Notes under the pieces: generated by a model
What the model was told of the DNA's origin: nothing
Database searches by the model: none
What the model saw: the letters and a program-made list of their open reading frames with translations, nothing else
Position numbers and translations under genes: made by a program
Origin: Thermoplasmata archaeon
GTDB lineage: Archaea > Thermoplasmatota > Thermoplasmata > Thermoplasmatales > Thermoplasmataceae
NCBI GenBank assembly: GCA_021792045.1
Contig: JAJYVJ010000059.1
Location: 1 to 10,459, forward strand
Length of the DNA stretch: 10,459 nt
Direction of reading: 5' to 3'
Shown: positions 6,368-10,459 of the stretch, piece after piece
Layout: every line of letters begins with the position of its first letter
Numbering within the stretch: the first letter of the stretch is position 1

Positions 6368-7141
6368 TCACGCCTTAGCATAATCCAGTCTATTTTTACA
6401 GCTGCATGTTCGTTTGCTGTTTATTAGTGGAATAACATCATAAAGTATCTTCAAAACATTTTCTTCATTTTCTTTCATTATCTTTGTTACTTCTTTTGCG
6501 TCAACAGGTTTGTCTGCCCAGACATCAAAGTCCGTAACAGTCGCAAGAACTGAGTAACACATGGAAAGTTCATCAGCCAGATTCACTTCTGGAACAAGGG
6601 TCATCCCTATTATGTCGGCGAATTGCCTGAACATCTTGGACTCCGACCTGGTAGAGAATCTGGGGCCCTCAATCGTGACATAAGTCCCACCGAGATGGGA
6701 ATTCTTAGAATATTTTCTAGAAACTTCATACATATTTTTGTTTATGTCCGGGCAAAATGGATCTGCAGCAGAGATATGATAGACGTCAGGACCGTCGTAA
6801 TAGGTCAGTTCTCTCCGCTTCGTAAAATCAATAAATTGATCCGGAATAACAACCGTTCCCGGAGATAGTTCCTCTTTCAGGGAACCTACAGCATTTACTG
6901 CTATAATCCTTTCAACTCCGAGTTCATGCATTGCCCACACATTAGCTCTGTAATTGACCTTGTGTGGTGGTATGGTATGATTTTTTCCATGCCTAGGCAA
7001 AAACGCAACCTCAACACCATTTATCTTTCCAATGTCGACAGAATCTGATGGTTTACCAAAAGGCGTGTCTACGTTCCTGGATTGTTTATCATTCATTATG
7101 TTGTAGAGGCCAGTACCTCCGATTATTCCTATATATGTCAT
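6368..7141 (-). CDS. mtnP: S-methyl-5'-thioadenosine phosphorylase
   Basis: Cleaves methylthioadenosine, a by-product of polyamine synthesis and other S-adenosylmethionine reactions, with phosphate into adenine and 5-methylthioribose-1-phosphate; cytosolic. The 257-residue protein shows the phosphate-binding G-G-T-G at 8-11, P-R-H-G-K-N-H at 49-55 followed by K-V-N-Y-R-A-N at 61-67, the substrate loop E-G-P-R-F-S-T-R at 158-165, and the purine-site T-D-F-D at 203-206 whose two Asp residues favour an adenine base over a 6-oxopurine. G-M-T-L-V-P-E (179-185) is the usual ribose-side motif. A C-terminal Cys-Ser-Cys (246-248) recalls the CxC disulfide motif of hyperthermophile MTAP II. An A/T box on the minus strand is centred about 25 bases before the ATG, and the beta-CASP nuclease gene follows 6 bases after the stop. 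MTA versus methylthioinosine specificity is inferred. Confidence 0.93.
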   Translation of the reverse strand: MTYIGIIGGTGLYNIMNDKQSRNVDTPFGKPSDSVDIGKINGVEVAFLPRHGKNHTIPPHKVNYRANVWAMHELGVERIIAVNAVGSLKEELSPGTVVIPDQFIDFTKRRELTYYDGPDVYHISAADPFCPDINKNMYEVSRKYSKNSHLGGTYVTIEGPRFSTRSESKMFRQFADIIGMTLVPEVNLADELSMCYSVLATVTDFDVWADKPVDAKEVTKIMKENEENVLKILYDVIPLINSKRTCSCKNRLDYAKA

Positions 7142-7161
7142 GTATTCACTGTTTTGTAACT

Positions 7162-7198
7162 GAATTTAGATACCTATTGTTTTATTATATTTATATTG
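7162..7198 (-). promoter_or_regulatory. Putative promoter region of the MTA phosphorylase gene
   Basis: On the minus strand, tctaaattc (7162-7170) is centred about 25 bases before the ATG at 7141, fitting a leaderless start. A richer A/T stretch with aatataaatataa lies further upstream (7182-7198), over the last codons of the preceding gene, and would give a leader of about 20 bases. Either would allow expression independent of the asparagine synthetase-like gene. Confidence 0.35.
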
Positions 7199-7943
7199 TT
7201 TGTATTCCTTTTTCTGTCTTTGAGAGATCCCGCAAAATTTTTGATACTCCCGAACCATATTGCGCGGCCTTTTTTGGCACATTCATTACCTCATCAGGCA
7301 AACCCAATTTTCCTGCAACAAGTCGCAAGATGACCTTGTTCTTATCAGCTCCGATATGATCTTCTTTCGTGGTACCGATCAAGCACTCGTTAATGCCTGC
7401 TGAAAGATAAGGGGTCTTTAAACTCTTATGAAAGTAGTTAGCGATCAATTTCTCCCTTGGTAATGTAACATTGTAGAGCTTGTTTAGCTCTACTGAGTTA
7501 TCCTTCTGTTCAGCATTATAGAATTTATTGTATCCATAAAAGAGCTCGTCTGCACCTTGTCCAGTGAAAACAGTATTTTCGTCGATATGATCAAGCAGTA
7601 TTGCGAGGACGAGTTCATACGACAGATCCAGTTTGCTTATTGCGGGATCGATAGTTTTCAAAATGTCCGTGTAATATTTCAAATCCATATTTTCTAAATA
7701 TATCGGCTTGAATGTGCAGTTGAGCAATGCAGAGGTTCTCGTTGCATTCCTGATGTCTATACTGGTTTTTGATCCGAGAGTGTATGCATTCAATTTTCCT
7801 TCCGAAAGTTTAAGAAGTATGGAGCTGTCAAGCCCTCCTGAGAAAGCAAGAGCAGAATCGGACAGATCCTGGCGTACAAAGTATTCTCTCATTTTCTTTA
7901 AAACACATTCTGCACAATCTATCTGTTTATTTGCGGGTATCAC
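7191..7943 (-). CDS. Asparagine synthetase-like PP-loop protein lacking the glutaminase domain
   Basis: A 250-residue protein made of only the ATP-dependent synthetase half of AsnB-type asparagine synthetases. The PP-loop S-G-G-L-D-S-S is at 35-41, G-Q-G-A-D-E-L-F-Y-G-Y at 128-138 (the synthetase GADE motif), a T-P-Y-L segment at 177-180 and K-K-A-A-Q-Y-G-S-G-V at 224-233, which corresponds to the conserved C-terminal loop of AsnB. The N-terminal glutaminase domain with its Cys2 nucleophile is missing, so it would need free ammonia or a partner, or makes another amide or adenylated product. An extra feature is Cys-Ala-Glu-Cys at 10-13. The start is GTG; an in-frame stop lies immediately upstream, so nothing longer is possible. 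It leads the minus-strand cluster with MTA phosphorylase and is divergent from the PINA gene. I am sure of the fold family, not of the reaction. Confidence 0.85.
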   Translation of the reverse strand: MIPANKQIDCAECVLKKMREYFVRQDLSDSALAFSGGLDSSILLKLSEGKLNAYTLGSKTSIDIRNATRTSALLNCTFKPIYLENMDLKYYTDILKTIDPAISKLDLSYELVLAILLDHIDENTVFTGQGADELFYGYNKFYNAEQKDNSVELNKLYNVTLPREKLIANYFHKSLKTPYLSAGINECLIGTTKEDHIGADKNKVILRLVAGKLGLPDEVMNVPKKAAQYGSGVSKILRDLSKTEKGIQTI

Positions 7944-7964
7944 TTATGGTGAATCTCGAATCGG

Positions 7965-7972
7965 TTAAATAA
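7965..7972 (-). promoter_or_regulatory. Putative leaderless TATA box in the 33-base divergent gap
   Basis: Minus-strand ttatttaa is centred about 25 bases before the G of the GTG start at 7943, the leaderless spacing. The box ends five bases before the ATG of the opposite gene, so polymerase assembly for one gene would cover the start of the other. No comparable box sits 25 bases before the PINA ATG; its promoter may lie inside the minus-strand gene (tttattt at 7925-7931). Confidence 0.45.
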
Positions 7973-7976
7973 CTAT

Positions 7977-9788
7977 ATGGACTTAACCCCTGTGGATTAC
8001 GTACCTGATACTTCTGTTATTATAGATGGCAGATTTACATTATTTATTTCTGAAAGGCCAGGTTCTCGTGTGATTCTTCCTGAGGCCATGATCTCCGAGG
8101 TGGAGCACCAGGCTAACGAAGGCCGTTCGACCGGTTTTGCTGCTCTGCAAGAACTAAAATCCCTGAGAAACATGGCAAGAGAAGAGAAAATATCTCTCGA
8201 CACATCTGGAAGAAGGCCTTCTGAATGGCAGATTAAGAGAGCGAAGAGCGGAGAGATAGACGAAATTATACGAAATACTGCGGCTGAACTTGGTGCAGTT
8301 CTTGTTACTGGCGATCAGATACAACGGGATATTGCCCTGATAAAGGGAATAGATGTTCAGTACCTTGAACCTCTTGTTAAAGAACCCAGGAATATAGAAG
8401 AATTCTTTGACGATTTGACAAGTTCTGTGCATATCAAGGCTGATTTGGAGCCGGTTGCTAAAAAGGGAGTCCCAGGCAACATAACACTTGAAAAGTTTGA
8501 TTATAAGGTTTCTAGGAGCGAACTGGAGGATATAGCAAATCATATAGTCAAGAGAGGAAGAAATGAAGAAGGTTCGTTTATAGAGATTGATACGCACGGA
8601 GCAACCGTGATTCAGCTGAAGAATATTCGAATCGTCATTACTAGGCCCCCATTCTCCGACGATCTGGAAATCACGGCCGTCAGGCCCGTTAAAAAACTAG
8701 ATATTGACTATTACAAGCTGGCTCCAGAACTTCTTTTAAGGCTTTCAGACAAGGCAAACGGGATACTTGTTGCGGGTGGCCCAGGGCAGGGGAAAAGCAC
8801 CTTTGTACAGGCCTTTGCTGATTATCTTAGCTCCCAGGGAAAGATTGTGAAAACAATGGAACGGCCCAGAGATCTCCAGGTAAAACCAGAGATAACTCAA
8901 TATACCGGCCTCGAAGGATCAATGGAAAAGACAGGTGACATACTCCTTCTTGTGAGGGAAGATTACACGGTTTTTGACGAAATGCGAGTCACATCTGACT
9001 TTAAAGTCTACTCAGATCTCAGACTTGCAGGAGTCGGAATGATAGGCGTTGTACATGCGACCCGCGCTATAGATGCGATCCAAAGATTCATAGGACGGAT
9101 AGAACTTGGGATGATTCCACAGGTAATCGACACGATAATATTCATAGATAAAGGCCAGGTTTCTCAGGTATATTACACATCATATTCCGTGAAAGTACCA
9201 AGTGGAATGAGTGAAGAGGATCTTTCTAGGCCTGTGATAGAAGTTAAAGATTTTTACACAAACGAACCGGTTTTTGAGATATACACGTTCGGTGAAGAGA
9301 TCGTAGTTGTTCCCATTTCTTTCCGGGAAAAGAAGAATCCAGTTTCCAGGATAGCAGAGGATTCTATTCTAAAGGACGTAAGGAACATGCTTGGGACAAG
9401 TCAGGTCGAGGTAAAAGTCGGCGATGGGAACAAGCTATCAATATTCACTGATGAAACACACATTCCAAGGCTGATAGGCAGGAAGGGTGAAACGGTCTCC
9501 AGCCTCGAAAGGAAATATGGAATGAAGATTGATGTAGAACCACTTGAAAAGAAGGATAAAGGAAGAAGATTTGAAGCAAACGTTACAGTAAAGAACAAGA
9601 TCATACATCTCGAGGTTGGAAAACCAAACACAATGGTGAAATTTTATGTTGATAACATCCTGATTCTTCAGGCAAAAAGCTCCAATAAAGGCCTAGTTAA
9701 GATTAAGATGATTAGCGACAACGGAGCGGCAATTTACAACTACATCAAGGCAGGGAAGAAGATAGAATATGCGTATGCAAATGAATGA
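7977..9788 (+). CDS. pina: PINA-family protein: PIN domain, VirB11/PilT-like ATPase and KH domain
   Basis: An archaeal PIN-domain ATPase; the Sulfolobus islandicus member (PINA) is a hexameric ATPase that drives Holliday junction branch migration, and that role is carried over here by family. The 603 residues divide into an N-terminal PIN domain (about 1-135) with acidic residues Asp11 (P-D-T-S-V-I-I-D), Glu41, Asp95 and Asp113 (T-G-D), a linking region, a RecA-like ATPase with Walker A G-G-P-G-Q-G-K-S-T at 267-275 and a Walker B-like V-F-D-E-M-R at 332-337, and a KH-type nucleic acid binding segment with I-P-R-L-I-G-R-K-G-E at 496-505. The C-terminal tail (530-603) is basic. All PIN acidic residues are present, so nuclease activity is possible. 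No Shine-Dalgarno precedes the ATG; Asp11 so near the start and an in-frame stop at 7950 fix this start. The tRNA thiolation gene follows after 63 bases. Confidence 0.92.
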   Translation: MDLTPVDYVPDTSVIIDGRFTLFISERPGSRVILPEAMISEVEHQANEGRSTGFAALQELKSLRNMAREEKISLDTSGRRPSEWQIKRAKSGEIDEIIRNTAAELGAVLVTGDQIQRDIALIKGIDVQYLEPLVKEPRNIEEFFDDLTSSVHIKADLEPVAKKGVPGNITLEKFDYKVSRSELEDIANHIVKRGRNEEGSFIEIDTHGATVIQLKNIRIVITRPPFSDDLEITAVRPVKKLDIDYYKLAPELLLRLSDKANGILVAGGPGQGKSTFVQAFADYLSSQGKIVKTMERPRDLQVKPEITQYTGLEGSMEKTGDILLLVREDYTVFDEMRVTSDFKVYSDLRLAGVGMIGVVHATRAIDAIQRFIGRIELGMIPQVIDTIIFIDKGQVSQVYYTSYSVKVPSGMSEEDLSRPVIEVKDFYTNEPVFEIYTFGEEIVVVPISFREKKNPVSRIAEDSILKDVRNMLGTSQVEVKVGDGNKLSIFTDETHIPRLIGRKGETVSSLERKYGMKIDVEPLEKKDKGRRFEANVTVKNKIIHLEVGKPNTMVKFYVDNILILQAKSSNKGLVKIKMISDNGAAIYNYIKAGKKIEYAYANE

Positions 9789-9840
9789 GCGCAGCTTCAT
9801 ACTGTTCTATATTTCGGACTACTGTGCTTCTCTTTGGACC

Positions 9841-9845
9841 GAGGG
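9841..9845 (+). promoter_or_regulatory. Shine-Dalgarno-like gaggg before the tRNA thiolation gene
   Basis: gaggg lies 6 bases before the ATG at 9852 and supports that start. A weak A/T box, tctatattt (9806-9814), could be a promoter of its own for this gene, giving a leader of about 15-20 bases that contains the gaggg. Confidence 0.45.
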
Positions 9846-9851
9846 TTAAGG

Positions 9852-10459
9852 ATGAAGACAAAATGCACACGCTGCAACAATGATGCCGTCTACGAGGCAA
9901 GGTACAGTGGAGAATATCTGTGCAGAAAGCACTTTATCGAATCTTTTGAAAGGAGAGTAAAAAAGGAAGTAAGGGACCAGGTTGATTTCTCCAGTGATTC
10001 CCTGAGTATCTCAGTTGCAATTTCCGGTGGGAAAGATAGTTCAGTCACTCTTTACGTTCTGTCAGAATTGTTCAAAGGCAGGAAAGATGTGGTTTTGAAT
10101 GCATTTACGATTGATGAAGGTATCTTGGGCTATCGGGATTCAGGTCTGGAAAACGCAATAAAACTGTCAGCAGAATTGGGTGTCTCGCATTCGATTATCT
10201 CTTTCAAAGACCAATTCAATACCACAATGGATCAGATAGTTTCGGATCATCCAGATATCATACCGTGTTCAAGATGCGGGCCAATGAGACGTCAGCTCAT
10301 GGACCTTGAAAGTTCTGACCTCAATACTGATTATGTTGCACTTGGTCTCAATTTAGACGACTACTCCCAGTCTATATTAATGAACGTTGCAAGGGGTGAT
10401 GCTGAGAGATTTGTAAGAATGGCACCACACAGGGAAAGGAAAGATGGAATGACAAGGCG
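9852..10459 (+). CDS. ttuA: tRNA 2-thiolation protein, TtuA/NcsA/Ctu1 family (3'-truncated by window edge)
   Basis: An ATP-dependent sulfur transferase that adenylates and thiolates a tRNA uridine (U54 for TtuA, U34 for NcsA/Ctu1; I cannot decide which from this part), using a ubiquitin-like sulfur carrier. The frame is open from the ATG to the last base, giving 202 codons of an expected 300 or so. The N-terminal zinc finger is C-T-R-C (5-8) with C-R-K-H (24-27). The PP-loop S-G-G-K-D-S-S is at 58-64, and C-S-R-C-G (139-143) gives two ligands of the catalytic Fe-S cluster; the third Cys and the C-terminal zinc finger should lie outside the window. The usual G-H-N-L-D-D motif reads G-L-N-L-D-D here (165-170), with the His replaced. 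The PINA gene lies 63 bases upstream in the same direction, so cotranscription is possible. Confidence 0.9.
   Translation, partial: MKTKCTRCNNDAVYEARYSGEYLCRKHFIESFERRVKKEVRDQVDFSSDSLSISVAISGGKDSSVTLYVLSELFKGRKDVVLNAFTIDEGILGYRDSGLENAIKLSAELGVSHSIISFKDQFNTTMDQIVSDHPDIIPCSRCGPMRRQLMDLESSDLNTDYVALGLNLDDYSQSILMNVARGDAERFVRMAPHRERKDGMTR

Noticed and set aside
8154..8597. 147-residue minus-strand frame inside the PINA gene
   Set aside because: It lies wholly antisense to a well-conserved coding region, has no family pattern, and is Cys/Phe/Tyr-rich as expected from a shadow frame.
1..10459. CRISPR arrays, tRNA or rRNA genes, insertion sequences, integrase or toxin-antitoxin pairs
   Set aside because: No regularly spaced repeats, cloverleaf-like sequences, terminal inverted repeats or transposase motifs were seen. 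The PIN domain at 7977 belongs to a large PINA-type protein, not to a VapC toxin.

Overview
The window looks like a chromosomal segment from an archaeon, most likely of the Thermoplasmata (a Ferroplasma, Thermoplasma or Cuniculiplasma relative). This is inferred from the gene set and layout, not from any marker RNA. The evidence is: a PIN-ATPase-KH protein of the archaeal PINA family; a KH-less archaeal CPSF-type beta-CASP nuclease; an archaeal/eukaryal type tRNA thiolation protein (TtuA/NcsA/Ctu1); an Agl3/SQD1-type UDP-sulfoquinovose synthase; and A/T-rich boxes lying about 25 bases from several start codons, as in leaderless archaeal promoters. Base composition is moderately AT-rich and even. 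I see no rRNA, tRNA, CRISPR array, transposase or other mobile element.

Left part (1-1805): the 3' portion of a sugar-1-phosphate nucleotidyltransferase (+) meets a UDP-sulfoquinovose synthase homologue (-) tail to tail, with an 11-base overlap of the two reading frames. Together they could make an activated sugar and convert UDP-glucose plus sulfite into UDP-sulfoquinovose, a building block for sulfonated surface glycans or lipids. A roughly 270-base divergent control region (1806-2073 or 2100) follows.

Middle left (about 2100-5107, +): a NitT/TauT/Ssu-type ABC importer. It comprises the ATPase, a permease in which two membrane domains are fused in one chain (ATGA overlap with the ATPase), and, after a small stem-loop and a probable separate leaderless promoter, a 159-residue protein. 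That protein matches the C-terminal accessory domain which in many bacteria is part of the ATPase. No substrate-binding protein is in the window.

Middle right (5135-7943, -): asparagine synthetase-like PP-loop protein without a glutaminase domain, then S-methyl-5'-thioadenosine phosphorylase, then the beta-CASP nuclease. The last two are 6 bases apart and probably cotranscribed; the first is separated by 49 bases.

Right part (7977-10459, +): the PINA-type ATPase, divergent from the asparagine synthetase-like gene across only 33 bases, followed by a TtuA/NcsA-type tRNA thiolation gene that runs off the window.

Most genes are housekeeping. The parts most worth a second look are the split ABC importer with its free-standing accessory domain, its position beside a sulfosugar gene, and the glutaminase-less asparagine synthetase-like protein with an N-terminal CxxC.
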